Positions 50,616 to 58,412 of a stretch of 64,000 nt of DNA are shown piece by piece. This DNA comes from Chryseobacterium cupriresistens. GTDB taxonomy: Bacteria; Bacteroidota; Bacteroidia; Flavobacteriales; Weeksellaceae. Every line of letters starts with the position of its first letter. Position 1 is the first letter of the stretch. The position numbers and the translations under genes are program-made. Under the pieces are notes generated by a model. It did not search any database. It worked only from the letters and a program-made list of their open reading frames with translations, and was not told the origin of the DNA. The DNA is taken from positions 434,001-498,000 of the forward strand of contig NZ_JBKKJT010000001.1 in assembly GCF_046614675.1 (NCBI RefSeq). Direction: 5' to 3'.

Positions 50616-50646
50616 GCGCTCAACAATTTTGTTGAGCGCTTTTTTA
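50616..50646 (+). terminator. Terminator of the O-methyltransferase gene
   Basis: GCGCTCAAC and GTTGAGCGC pair around AATTTT-type sequence and end in seven Ts. Confidence 0.88.
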
Positions 50647-50697
50647 ATTTGTTTACTTGTAAAAAAGAAAAATTAAAAATTTGTGGTTGATATTGTT

Positions 50698-50747
50698 AAA
50701 AAAAACTATCGCTGAAAAAATATAAATTTATTTTTTTAGCGATAGCC
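50698..50747 (-). terminator. Terminator of the XRE regulator gene
   Basis: CTATCGCT and AGCGATAG pair with inner A/T tracts; the minus strand runs into eight Ts. Confidence 0.8.
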
Positions 50748-50773
50748 CCTATTCGTAATTAATATTTGTATTG

Positions 50774-51145
50774 TTACTTTTTCAATCTGTTGATTTCTTC
50801 TTTCAGCAGACCAATATATTCCTGCATCGTCTTGATGATTTCTATGCTTAATTCATTGCTAATATTTGCTGTAGCATTATTATTACCTACATTGACTCCA
50901 TTATTATCATTAAAAACAGGATTTTCAATAACAATTTTAGCTTCCTCTTCTTCGTAAATCTCTTCGATAGGAACCTCTAAAAACTGGGCAAGTTTGTTCC
51001 ATTCTGTCTGTGTTATAGATACAGTACCGCTTTCTTTTCTGCTATAGTTGGAGACGTCGGTAGGGATCACTTCAGCCATTTGCTGTTGAGTGAAACCTTT
51101 CATCTTTCTTACTGTACGGAGTTTTTCTTTTTGCATATCAGACAT
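50774..51145 (-). CDS. XRE-family transcriptional regulator with C-terminal coiled coil
   Basis: About 123 residues from MSDMQKEKLRTVRKMKGFTQQQMAEVIPTDVSNYSRKESG, a helix-turn-helix of the Cro/C1 type (about 6-62). The frame extends 23 codons upstream, but that part is hydrophobic and unlike the family. The middle is acidic (EEIYEEEEAKIVIENPVF), then a low-complexity Asn stretch, and a C-terminal helix ISNELSIEIIKTMQEYIGLLKEEINRLKK that probably forms a coiled coil. It faces the ssb-HRDC pair across 339 bases with an inverted repeat, so it may regulate it or itself. Confidence 0.82.
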   Translation of the reverse strand: MSDMQKEKLRTVRKMKGFTQQQMAEVIPTDVSNYSRKESGTVSITQTEWNKLAQFLEVPIEEIYEEEEAKIVIENPVFNDNNGVNVGNNNATANISNELSIEIIKTMQEYIGLLKEEINRLKK

Positions 51146-51340
51146 TTTTACAAATTTGCAAAAAAAAATTAAATTAAAAAGAAAAAAAATCCTTGTCATA
51201 CATCTATTTTTCAATGTTTTTTAAAGAAGAATTTTATTTTAGGATAAGGCTTTCATTGTTTAATTTTTACTTTAAAAGTGAAGATTATTGTTTTTAAGCT
51301 TGATAAATATTGTTTTATAAAGAATTCTATTTAGTTTCCT

Positions 51341-51368
51341 ATCCGTTTACAAACGACTACAAACGGAT
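51341..51368. promoter_or_regulatory. Inverted repeat upstream of ssb, possible operator
   Basis: ATCCGTTT (51341-51348) and AAACGGAT (51361-51368) form a perfect 8-bp dyad with a 12-base spacer; inside it CGTTT-AC-AAACG forms a smaller palindrome and ACAAACG occurs twice. It lies between the divergent XRE and ssb genes. The rest of the 339-base gap (51146-51484) is AT-rich without a gene; CAATCTTTG at 51400-51408 is a weak -7 box. Confidence 0.45.
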
Positions 51369-51484
51369 TTAAATAGTTTATAACCGACTGTCTTACCGGA
51401 ACATCGCAATCTTTGCAACAGAGATTTGAGAAAAACAGTGAACGTCTCTTATCTGAATTTATTAATCTTTAAAATCTAAAAGTT

Positions 51485-51817
51485 ATGTCACTAAGAAACA
51501 AAGTAACATTAATTGGTTACACAGGTAAAGAAGTTGAAATGGTAAACTTCGACAATGGAAACGTAAAAGCAAGTGTATCTTTAGCTACCAGCGATCATTA
51601 CACGAATGCGAAAGGAGAAAAAGTAGAAGAAACACAATGGCACAATCTGATTGCCTTTGGGAAAACAGCAGAAATCTTTGAAAAGTATGTATCGAAAGGA
51701 AAAGAAATTGCCATAGAAGGCAAAATCATCTACAGATCCTATGATGATAAAGATGGGGTTAAACGGTATATCACAGAAATTCGGGTAGACGAGATTCTTT
51801 TATTAGGAGGTAAATAA
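51485..51817 (+). CDS. ssb: Single-stranded DNA-binding protein, short form
   Basis: 110 residues, one OB fold: MSLRNKVTLIGYTGKEVEM, ETQWHNLIAFGKTAEIFEKYVSKGKEIAIEGKI, RYITEIRVDEILLLG. It ends right after the fold and lacks the acidic C-terminal tail (DDDIPF-like) through which housekeeping SSB recruits partners. It is therefore probably an accessory SSB, as found on mobile elements or for competence-like roles. The next gene, HRDC-only, starts 14 bases downstream. Confidence 0.92.
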   Translation: MSLRNKVTLIGYTGKEVEMVNFDNGNVKASVSLATSDHYTNAKGEKVEETQWHNLIAFGKTAEIFEKYVSKGKEIAIEGKIIYRSYDDKDGVKRYITEIRVDEILLLGGK

Positions 51818-51831
51818 TTCTAAAAACACAA

Positions 51832-52287
51832 ATGATGAAAGTAAAAGTTTTTAAAATCAGGCTTCCGGAAGAATTTCTCTACAAAGATCAGAAAATGCTG
51901 GATGATTTCCTGGACGCCAATGAGATTATGAAAGTAGAAACAGCTTTTGTGAACGAAGAACGTTATTGGTCTGTCATATTGTATTTTGAGGAATTAAAGC
52001 CCATAAAAAGTACAGTAAAAGAACCAAAGGCAGTAAAATATTCTGCAGATACTGATCTTTTGAATATCGATGAAGAAAAAATTCTGGATGCTCTGAAATT
52101 CTGGAGATCGGAAAAAGCCAGAGAACAGAACCTGCCCACTTACTTCATCGCGAGCAATAAAGAACTGATATCTGTAGCCAAGTATAAGCCTGCTAAGAAA
52201 GAAGAATTGCTCGAGATCAAAGGGTTTGGAAAGCATAAGATTGAAAACTATGGTGAAGAGATCCTTGAAATCCTGGAAAGCGTATGA
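51832..52287 (+). CDS. Stand-alone HRDC-domain protein
   Basis: 151 residues. The N-terminal half (about 1-60) is a small alpha/beta part (KVKVFKIRLPEEFLYKDQKMLDDFLDANEIMKV...YWSVILYFEE). The C-terminal half is a HRDC domain (about 77-150: DEEKILDALKFWRSEKAREQNLPTYFIASNKELISVAKYKPAKKEELLEIKGFGKHKIENYGEEILEIL). HRDC binds DNA and usually sits at the end of RecQ or RNase D. Here it is separate and co-transcribed with ssb, which suggests a DNA-handling role. RecQ of this genome has its own HRDC. Confidence 0.88.
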   Translation: MMKVKVFKIRLPEEFLYKDQKMLDDFLDANEIMKVETAFVNEERYWSVILYFEELKPIKSTVKEPKAVKYSADTDLLNIDEEKILDALKFWRSEKAREQNLPTYFIASNKELISVAKYKPAKKEELLEIKGFGKHKIENYGEEILEILESV

Positions 52288-52316
52288 TTTTTTTGAATAA
52301 TTGATAGTATTAAAGG

Positions 52317-52348
52317 AAAAGCTGAGGGAAGTCCTTCTTCAGCTTTTT
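52317..52348 (+). terminator. Terminator of the ssb-HRDC unit
   Basis: AAAAGCTGA and TCAGCTTTTT pair around a 13-base loop. Confidence 0.75.
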
Positions 52349-52376
52349 ATACTATGAAAAATTCCTTTCAATTCCT

Positions 52377-52384
52377 TACTTTTG
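52377..52384 (+). promoter_or_regulatory. -7 box TACTTTTG for hisS
   Basis: Perfect TAnnTTTG, 25 bases before the ATG of hisS. Confidence 0.55.
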
Positions 52385-52409
52385 CATTTATCAAAATGAC
52401 ATACAACAA

Positions 52410-53780
52410 ATGAAGCCAAGTTTAGCAAAAGGGACGAGAGATTTTACGGCACAGGAAGTTTCCAGAAGAAAATATATCATCAATATTTTACAGAATAATT
52501 TTGAATTATTCGGGTTTCAGCCTTTGGAAACACCTAGTTTTGAAAATCTTTCTACTTTGACAGGAAAATACGGAGAAGAAGGTGACCGCTTGATTTTTAA
52601 AATTTTAAATTCAAGCATCAACGAAGCGAAAGAAGAGAAAAAAACTCAGATGCTTCATGACTTTCAAAAAGCATTGGAAAAACCATTCAGTGCAGAGAGC
52701 CTTACAGATAAAGCTCTTCGTTATGACCTTACCGTACCTTTTGCAAGATTCGTAGCGATGAATCATGGTAAACTGACGTTTCCGTTCAAACGTTATCAGA
52801 TCCAGCCGGTTTGGAGAGCAGACAGACCTCAGAAAGGAAGATTCAGAGAATTTTATCAGTGTGATGCCGATGTGGTAGGAAGCGAAAGTCTGCTGCAGGA
52901 AGTGGAGCTGATTCAGTTGTATCTGAAATCTTTTGCAGATCTGAAAGTTCCTGTAACCATTCATATGAACAACAGGAAGATTTTATCAGGATTGGCAGAA
53001 TATGCTGGAATTACAGATAAACTGATTGATTTCACTGTTGCTCTTGATAAACTGGATAAAATTGGGAAAGATGGAGTTGTAAAAGAACTGTTGGAAAGAG
53101 AAATTTCTCAGGAATCTATTGATAAGCTGGATTTCCTGTTCAGCCAGTCGGATGATGCATTGGAAAATCTTCTTCAGTTAAAAGAAAAATTTGCAGGGAA
53201 CGAAATCGGACTAAAAGGAGTGGAAGAACTTGAATTTGTTCTTACACAATCTCTGAACCTTGGTGTTGATATTCAAAACCTGGTCTTCAATATTACCTTG
53301 GCAAGAGGCCTGGACTATTACACCGGAGCGATCTTCGAAGTGAAAGCAGATGAAGTTGCTATGGGATCCATCGGAGGCGGCGGTAGATATGATAACCTTA
53401 CTGAAGTTTTTGGAGTGAAAAATATTCCTGGAATTGGAATTTCATTCGGATTAGACAGAATTTATCTGGTAATGGAAGAATTGAACCTTTTCCCTGAAGA
53501 AGCATCAGCTAAAATAGAATATCTGTTTGCTAACTTTGGAGGTGAAGAAATCACTGATGCCTTAAAACTGATCATAAAGCTAAGATCCAAAGGAATTTCA
53601 GCTGAATTATATCCTGAAAATGCAAAGATCAACAAGCAGTTTACCTATGCAGAAAAGAAAGGTATTAAAAATCTTGTTTTCCTGGGTGAAGAAGAAATTA
53701 AAAATAATACCGTTACTTTTAAAGATCTTGAAGCCGGAATACAGAAAACGGTTTCTTTAGAAGAGTTTTTAGGAGAATAA
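52410..53780 (+). CDS. hisS: Histidine-tRNA ligase
   Basis: 456 residues. Class II aminoacyl-tRNA synthetase core with motif 1 region, motif 2 in RYQIQPVWRADRPQKGRFREFYQCDADVVG (about 129-158), the HisA loop LARGLDYYTGAIFEV (about 300-314) and motif 3 GIGISFGLDRIYL (about 344-356). A C-terminal anticodon-binding domain (about 367-456) follows. It charges tRNA-His in the cytoplasm. Single gene. Confidence 0.97.
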   Translation: MKPSLAKGTRDFTAQEVSRRKYIINILQNNFELFGFQPLETPSFENLSTLTGKYGEEGDRLIFKILNSSINEAKEEKKTQMLHDFQKALEKPFSAESLTDKALRYDLTVPFARFVAMNHGKLTFPFKRYQIQPVWRADRPQKGRFREFYQCDADVVGSESLLQEVELIQLYLKSFADLKVPVTIHMNNRKILSGLAEYAGITDKLIDFTVALDKLDKIGKDGVVKELLEREISQESIDKLDFLFSQSDDALENLLQLKEKFAGNEIGLKGVEELEFVLTQSLNLGVDIQNLVFNITLARGLDYYTGAIFEVKADEVAMGSIGGGGRYDNLTEVFGVKNIPGIGISFGLDRIYLVMEELNLFPEEASAKIEYLFANFGGEEITDALKLIIKLRSKGISAELYPENAKINKQFTYAEKKGIKNLVFLGEEEIKNNTVTFKDLEAGIQKTVSLEEFLGE

Positions 53781-53838
53781 TTTCTTAATTATATTAAAAA
53801 CAGATCAACTGCAAAATTACTTTTGTGGTTGTTTTTTT

Positions 53839-53869
53839 TTGATGGATGTTGAGAATTTAAATACTTTTG
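53839..53869 (+). promoter_or_regulatory. Promoter of the PH-SHOCT/GNAT unit
   Basis: TTG at 53839-53841, 20 bases, TACTTTTG at 53862-53869; a second TACTTTTG is at 53818-53825. The TTG inside the downstream box has been read as a start codon at 53867, but it is better explained as promoter, with the ATG at 53882 as start. Confidence 0.6.
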
Positions 53870-53881
53870 AATAAAAAAGGA

Positions 53882-54730
53882 ATGACTAATAATTGTGCGT
53901 TGTGTAATACAGAATTAACATCTATGGATACGCTTCTGGGAGCGAATTCGCTTTCGGATGGTAATGTTTTATGCAACAAATGTTTGAATAAAGTGAGCGA
54001 TATCAATGATGAGTTGCTTTATAATCTTAATGCATTCAGCATTGACGATATCAATAATATGCTGAATACAGAAGACACTGAAGCAGCTCAGACAGTCATG
54101 ACGGTGGGAAAGACTCTTCCTGCAGCCATAGATTCCGGTTCTCATCAAATCTCAAAAGAGGTTTATAAGCGAAGACACCAAAAAATAAAGAATGAACTGG
54201 AAAGGCTTCATGCTAATCTCTCCGTCTTTACCAAAGGAGAAATCAAGGAACTTCCTTATCTTATCTCTGAAGAAGAACAGATCATTGCGATTACAGATGC
54301 TCAGTTTGTCAATACACTGGATGCCGGAGTATTGGTAGCAACGCCCAAAAGGATGATTTCTGTATCAAAAGGAATGTTTGGTGCCGCAAAGATTACTATT
54401 TACCCTAATGAAAACATACAGTTGGTAAGCTTTGTAACCCATCCGAGATCTCCGATTATTAAACTGCATCTGGAAGAAAGAATAGTTGAGTTTGAATGCT
54501 ATATGGATAAGGAAGATGCAGAGAAGTTCTATGATACAATAAAAACCATTTATAATAATTCTAAGGATCAATCTCCAAAACAAATGGGTACAGCAGGAAA
54601 AAGTATTGCAGTCTCATCAGACGATATTTTGAATCAGCTTGAAAAACTGGGTAAACTGAGGGAAAACGGAATTTTAACCGATGCCGAATTTGCAGAGCAA
54701 AAAAAGAAACTGCTGGAGCAATTACCATAA
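53882..54730 (+). CDS. Zinc-finger, PH-like and SHOCT-domain protein
   Basis: 282 residues from MTNNCALCNTELTS. The N-terminal CALC...LCNKCL (about 5-34) is a zinc ribbon of the DUF4428 kind. A YokE-like bacterial PH domain follows (about 115-225: ELPYLISEEEQIIAITDAQF, VLVATPKRMISVSKGMFG, IKLHLEERIVEFECYMDKEDAEKFYDTIK), then a C-terminal SHOCT helix pair (about 250-280: ILNQLEKLGKLRENGILTDAEFAEQKKKLLEQL). SHOCT is a short oligomerisation motif at protein ends. The protein is a relative of the one at 55448. Function unknown. Confidence 0.85.
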   Translation: MTNNCALCNTELTSMDTLLGANSLSDGNVLCNKCLNKVSDINDELLYNLNAFSIDDINNMLNTEDTEAAQTVMTVGKTLPAAIDSGSHQISKEVYKRRHQKIKNELERLHANLSVFTKGEIKELPYLISEEEQIIAITDAQFVNTLDAGVLVATPKRMISVSKGMFGAAKITIYPNENIQLVSFVTHPRSPIIKLHLEERIVEFECYMDKEDAEKFYDTIKTIYNNSKDQSPKQMGTAGKSIAVSSDDILNQLEKLGKLRENGILTDAEFAEQKKKLLEQLP

Positions 54731-54747
54731 AAATTTTATACCCAATC

Positions 54748-55395
54748 ATGAAAGATAAAGTATCTGCAAAAATAGTGGAAAGCTGGTTGAAAGGATGGTG
54801 CCTTTCAAGAGAAACATCTTTTCCTGTGTCCTATAAATCCGGATTTCATGTTGTTGTAGGAGATGAAAAACAAAAAGAACGTTTTGTGTTTCCTGAGCTT
54901 AATGATGATTTTTTTCAGCTTGCCAATTCAATTACCGAGCCCTGGATTTATCTGAAAGCATCTGTTCCCCCTGATCAAATTACAGATCAAATTCCTGAAA
55001 GATGGAAACTGCAGCCGCAGGGATATATGATGACCTGTTTTCATCCAATGGAATTTCCGGACACAAGTCTTGCAGAAGGATACCATCTGGAATTTTCTGA
55101 GTACAATACAACCTTTGTTATCACGATTGTGGCGGAGAATGGTGAGCAGGCTTCTATAGGACGTATCTCTCTTATAGATGATGTTGCTGTGTATGACAGG
55201 ATTATTACTGAAAAAAGTCATCAAAGGAAAGGGCTTGCCCGTTTTTTATTGAAAGAACTGGAGAAGATCGCTTTATCCAAAGGTTTTTACAAGAATATTT
55301 TAGTGGCAACGGAAGAAGGAAAGCTGTTGTATGAAACCTTAGGCTGGAAGCTATACTGTTTGCATACTTCCATTGTAATACCATCAGAAGACTAA
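54748..55395 (+). CDS. GNAT family N-acetyltransferase
   Basis: 215 residues. The N-terminal half is poorly conserved; the GNAT core is in the C-terminal half: IGRISLIDDVAVYDRIITEKSHQRKGLARFLLKELEKIALSKGF (about 131-174), with the acetyl-CoA loop QRKGLA, and ATEEGKLLYETLGWKLY. It starts 17 bases after the first PH-SHOCT gene and ends 52 bases before the second, so it is probably in the same unit. Substrate unknown. Confidence 0.85.
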   Translation: MKDKVSAKIVESWLKGWCLSRETSFPVSYKSGFHVVVGDEKQKERFVFPELNDDFFQLANSITEPWIYLKASVPPDQITDQIPERWKLQPQGYMMTCFHPMEFPDTSLAEGYHLEFSEYNTTFVITIVAENGEQASIGRISLIDDVAVYDRIITEKSHQRKGLARFLLKELEKIALSKGFYKNILVATEEGKLLYETLGWKLYCLHTSIVIPSED

Positions 55396-55447
55396 TATTT
55401 TCATTTAATTACTTATAAAGAGTAATTTAGACCCAAAAATTAACGCT

Positions 55448-55984
55448 ATGAGTGAAAAATCAAGACTTGACGAAATAAAAGAAGAACTTAAAAAACTGGA
55501 TATCAGCCCTACCATATTTGCCCGGAAAGAAATTCGTGAATTACCGGATATCCTTTCACTGGACGAACGAATTGTCTATCTCGTAGAAGGCAGAAATAAA
55601 CTGAACAACCATCATATCATCCTGGTAGCCACAGACAGAAGACTGATTTTTGTGGATAAGGAGTTCATGTACGGATTGAAAGTAGAAGACTTTTCTTACA
55701 GCAAAATAAGCTCCATACAATATGAAACAGAATTTTTATTAGCTTCCATAGATATTCAGGTAACTGATGACGTGGTAGAAATTGATGGAGTAGGAAAGTA
55801 CCATGCTGAACTGTTTTGTGAAAAAGTAAGAGATTTCATGTCCCATCCGGAACAACATTTTCAGAGTAAATCCGAACCTAGTATTTTAGATCAGCTGGAA
55901 CAATTGGGAAGATTAAAGGAATCCGGAGTTCTAAGTGAGGAGGAATTTCTGGATCAAAAGAAGAAATTAATGGAGAAACTGTAA
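55448..55984 (+). CDS. PH-like and SHOCT-domain protein
   Basis: 178 residues. A YokE-like PH domain (about 25-140: ELPDILSLDERIVYLVEGRNKLNNHHIILVATDRRLIFVDKEFMYG) is followed by a linker and a C-terminal SHOCT (about 145-178: ILDQLEQLGRLKESGVLSEEEFLDQKKKLMEKL). It is the same architecture as the 53882 gene without the zinc finger. The two may assemble together through their SHOCT ends, which is inference. No signal peptide. Confidence 0.87.
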   Translation: MSEKSRLDEIKEELKKLDISPTIFARKEIRELPDILSLDERIVYLVEGRNKLNNHHIILVATDRRLIFVDKEFMYGLKVEDFSYSKISSIQYETEFLLASIDIQVTDDVVEIDGVGKYHAELFCEKVRDFMSHPEQHFQSKSEPSILDQLEQLGRLKESGVLSEEEFLDQKKKLMEKL

Positions 55985-56044
55985 TCATTATGTTGAATAA
56001 TGAAATTACTTGATGGGTGGAACTCCCATTTTTAAACTAAAGCA

Positions 56045-56836
56045 ATGGAAAATTACTTAGAAATTAATAAAAAATCATGGAATGCAAAAGTAGAACCTCA
56101 TCTGAAATCGGATTTTTACTTTGTAGATGAGTTCTTAAAAGGCAGAACTTCGCTGAACTCCATAGAGCTGGAACTTCTTGGAGATATAAAAGGAAAAAGT
56201 ATTCTGCATTTGCAGTGCCATTTCGGACAGGATTCTATTTCCCTGTCAAGAATGGGAGCAAAGGTGACCGGCATTGACCTTTCTGACAAAGCGATTGATA
56301 CCGCCAGAGAACTTGCACAAAAATGCGGTACAGACACAGAATTTATCTGTTCAGATGTATATGAGCTGCCCAATGTTCTGGATCATAAGTTTGACATCGT
56401 TTATACAAGTTACGGTACCATTGGCTGGCTTCCTGATCTTGAGAAATGGGCGGAAATTATCAATCATTTTCTGAAGCCGGGAGGGCAGTTTATTATGGCA
56501 GAGTTTCATCCTGTTGTCTGGATGTTTGATGACGACTTTACAAAAGTTGCTTATAATTACTTCAATGAAAAACCGATTGTTGAAACCTATGAAGGCACTT
56601 ATGCAGATCAGTCTGCACCTATTGTACAGGAGTATGTCATGTGGAACCACTCCTTAGCAGAAGTGCTTGACAATTTAATGAAAAAAGGGTTGAAGCTGGA
56701 GACTTTTCAGGAATTTGACTGGTCACCTTATCCGTGCTTCAGACATGTAGATGAATTTGAAAAAGGAAAATGGAGAATTCCACAGTTCGGAAATAAAATA
56801 CCGTTGGTGTTCGCTTTGATTGCAGAGAAAATATAA
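56045..56836 (+). CDS. Class I SAM-dependent methyltransferase
   Basis: 263 residues. Motif I is seen in SILHLQCHFGQDSISLSRMGAKVTGIDLSDKAIDTARELA (about 57-96), then ICSDVYELPNVLDHKFDIVYTSYGTIGWL and FLKPGGQFIMAEFHPVVWMFD. The acceptor cannot be read. Such genes are common in Flavobacteria. It is the last gene of the plus-strand series 53882-56836 and is followed by a terminator. Confidence 0.88.
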   Translation: MENYLEINKKSWNAKVEPHLKSDFYFVDEFLKGRTSLNSIELELLGDIKGKSILHLQCHFGQDSISLSRMGAKVTGIDLSDKAIDTARELAQKCGTDTEFICSDVYELPNVLDHKFDIVYTSYGTIGWLPDLEKWAEIINHFLKPGGQFIMAEFHPVVWMFDDDFTKVAYNYFNEKPIVETYEGTYADQSAPIVQEYVMWNHSLAEVLDNLMKKGLKLETFQEFDWSPYPCFRHVDEFEKGKWRIPQFGNKIPLVFALIAEKI

Positions 56837-56855
56837 GATTTATTTTAATCCTAAT

Positions 56856-56891
56856 AAAAAGTCATCGCAATTACTATTACGATGACTTTTT
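56856..56891. terminator. Bidirectional terminator
   Basis: AAAAAGTCATCG and CGATGACTTTTT pair around a 12-base loop with tracts at both ends; the next gene converges. Confidence 0.85.
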
Positions 56892-56929
56892 CCTATATAT
56901 GAATGTTAAAAAAAACTGCTCTGTGTTGG

Positions 56930-57166
56930 TTAGCTAAGGGAGTCCTCAGCCTTTGTTTTTGCTTCGTCCACTTTATTCTGAACCTGGGAAGCAACATCAT
57001 TGGCTTTGCTCTTAAGGTCATTTCCCCATTTGTTAAGATTATCTTTAGCTGTATTGATCTTATCTTTTACCGCTTGTTGATCTTCAGGGCTTGAATTCTT
57101 ATATTTCCAGTAAGCTAATGCACCTAATCCTAGTAAAGCTAATAAGCCTTTTGTCTTGTTTCCCAT
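56930..57166 (-). CDS. Small YtxH-like membrane-anchored protein
   Basis: 78 residues. A short membrane helix (KGLLALLGLGALAYWKYKN, about 6-24) is followed by a charged amphipathic helix (QAVKDKINTAKDNLNKWGNDLKSKANDVASQVQNKVDEAKTKAEDSL), as in YtxH-type stress proteins. Family members are made during general stress and their function is unknown. Plus-strand frames here are shadows. Confidence 0.8.
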   Translation of the reverse strand: MGNKTKGLLALLGLGALAYWKYKNSSPEDQQAVKDKINTAKDNLNKWGNDLKSKANDVASQVQNKVDEAKTKAEDSLS

Positions 57167-57265
57167 GATTTCTATTTTTTTAAGTATTAATATTAAAATT
57201 TGTTGTTATCAATAATGTAAAATACGTGCCAAAAAAATAAATGGACTTATAAATAAATGTTAAAT

Positions 57266-58108
57266 TTAGGAAAAGACTTCAAGTTTTTTACCATCAAAAC
57301 TGGCGAAAACCATAGTAGGATACGAATCCTGATGATATATATTTCCTTCTTTATCAATGGCGATGGCGCCTGCAAACCCATCAATGGTTTTAAGCTCCTC
57401 AAATGTTTTATCGAAAGCCTGCTGAAGGCTCATTCCATCCGTAACTCTTGTTACAATTTTTGCAGCCGTAGCATTGCTGACAATATCTTCACCAACCCCG
57501 GTACAACTTACCGCACAGAAAGCATTGGCATAATTTCCGGCCACTGTGGCAGAATCTGAAATTCTTCCGGGAATCTCGAAGCCTTTACCTCCGGTAGATG
57601 TGGCAACAGCCAGTTTTCCTTCATGATCAATTGCAACACAGCCTACAGTTCCTTTTCCTCCATTGGCTAGTTTAGCTTCATATTCTTTTCTTCTCTGGGG
57701 AATTTCTGTAGAAAAATTTTCAAAACCATTTTCCGTAGCATAAATTTTGGCACCATTTCCTCCTAATACTCTGTCATCTTCACCTATAAGATCTTTAGCA
57801 ACAAAAATCGGGTTTTGTACATTCTCAATGTTAATTATGCCGCTTAGCTTCTGGGTATTTCCGTTCATAATGGCAGCACTCATACGAATAACACCATCAC
57901 TCTGGATTTGAGAACCTGTTCCTGCATTGTATAACGGATCATCTTCCAGCAAGGAAACAGCATAAGCAACCGTATCAAAAGCCGAATGGGTCTTAAGATA
58001 ATCGAATGCCTTTTGAGCAATTTGTTTTAATGACTCCTGTTTTGCTGTTTTTACTTCATGGCTTTGATCGCTTTCAGAGAAAAAACCGCCGTGGATAATT
58101 ACTTTCAT
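57266..58108 (-). CDS. Isoaspartyl peptidase / type III L-asparaginase (Ntn hydrolase)
   Basis: 280 residues. The Ntn-hydrolase nucleophile is T154 in GGKGTVGCVAID, where the precursor cleaves itself; the N-terminal part has PLYNAGTGSQIQSDG and the C-terminal part STGGKGFEIPGRISDSATVAGNYAN and CTGVGED. The family splits beta-aspartyl dipeptides and also asparagine. It lies on the same strand as cyanophycinase, 304 bases downstream of it, so beta-Asp-Arg from cyanophycin is its likely substrate. A 7-bp tandem array stands 49 bases before the start codon. Confidence 0.92.
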   Translation of the reverse strand: MKVIIHGGFFSESDQSHEVKTAKQESLKQIAQKAFDYLKTHSAFDTVAYAVSLLEDDPLYNAGTGSQIQSDGVIRMSAAIMNGNTQKLSGIINIENVQNPIFVAKDLIGEDDRVLGGNGAKIYATENGFENFSTEIPQRRKEYEAKLANGGKGTVGCVAIDHEGKLAVATSTGGKGFEIPGRISDSATVAGNYANAFCAVSCTGVGEDIVSNATAAKIVTRVTDGMSLQQAFDKTFEELKTIDGFAGAIAIDKEGNIYHQDSYPTMVFASFDGKKLEVFS

Positions 58109-58157
58109 AAAATTATAGATGATGGTTGATAAATGATTTCTTTTACGAAGTTAATTA

Positions 58158-58220
58158 ATAAAAGATAAAAGATAAAAGATAAAAGATAAAAGATAAAAGA
58201 TAAAAGATAAAAGATAAAAG
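58158..58220. repeat. 7-bp tandem repeat ATAAAAG, 9 copies
   Basis: Nine exact units from 58158 to 58220. On the minus strand, the direction of the isoaspartyl peptidase gene, the array reads TATCTTT repeated, so each unit is almost a TAnnTTTG promoter box (T in place of G at the end). The array ends 49 bases before that gene's start codon. Confidence 0.95.
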
Positions 58221-58261
58221 ATAATGTTTTTAAGCGACTATTATACATCTGGATATCAACA

Positions 58262-58350
58262 TCAATAGAGGTGGGCTATAATTCTGAGCGGAGACGAAGA
58301 AAGCCCGCCTTATAATAAATATTTAAATCCAATGGCTTTAGCCAACTTAA
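58262..58350. repeat. Interrupted half copy of the GGGCTTTAGCCC extragenic repeat
   Basis: TCAATAG.GGTGGGCT (58262-58277) and AAGCCCGCC (58300-58308), then CCAATGGCTTTAGCCAA (58329-58345), follow the order of the right half of the element at 41683-41837, but with about 22 extra bases inside the inner hairpin. No gene. With the heptamer array and the terminator it fills the gap 58109-58412. Confidence 0.6.
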
Positions 58351-58365
58351 AATGTGTATGCTAAA

Positions 58366-58394
58366 TAAAAAAACGGAACCGAGGTTCCGTTTGT
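58366..58394 (-). terminator. Terminator of cphB
   Basis: AAACGGAACC and GGTTCCGTTT pair around GA; the minus strand continues in eight Ts. Confidence 0.85.
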
Positions 58395-58412
58395 ATAGCT
58401 GTATTTGTTGTT

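Noticed and set aside
53867..53881. TTG start of the PH-SHOCT gene
   Set aside because: The TTG is the end of the promoter box TACTTTTG; an ATG follows at 53882.
56903..57094. Plus-strand 63-residue hydrophobic frame
   Set aside because: It is antisense to the YtxH-like gene, whose composition and start are much better.
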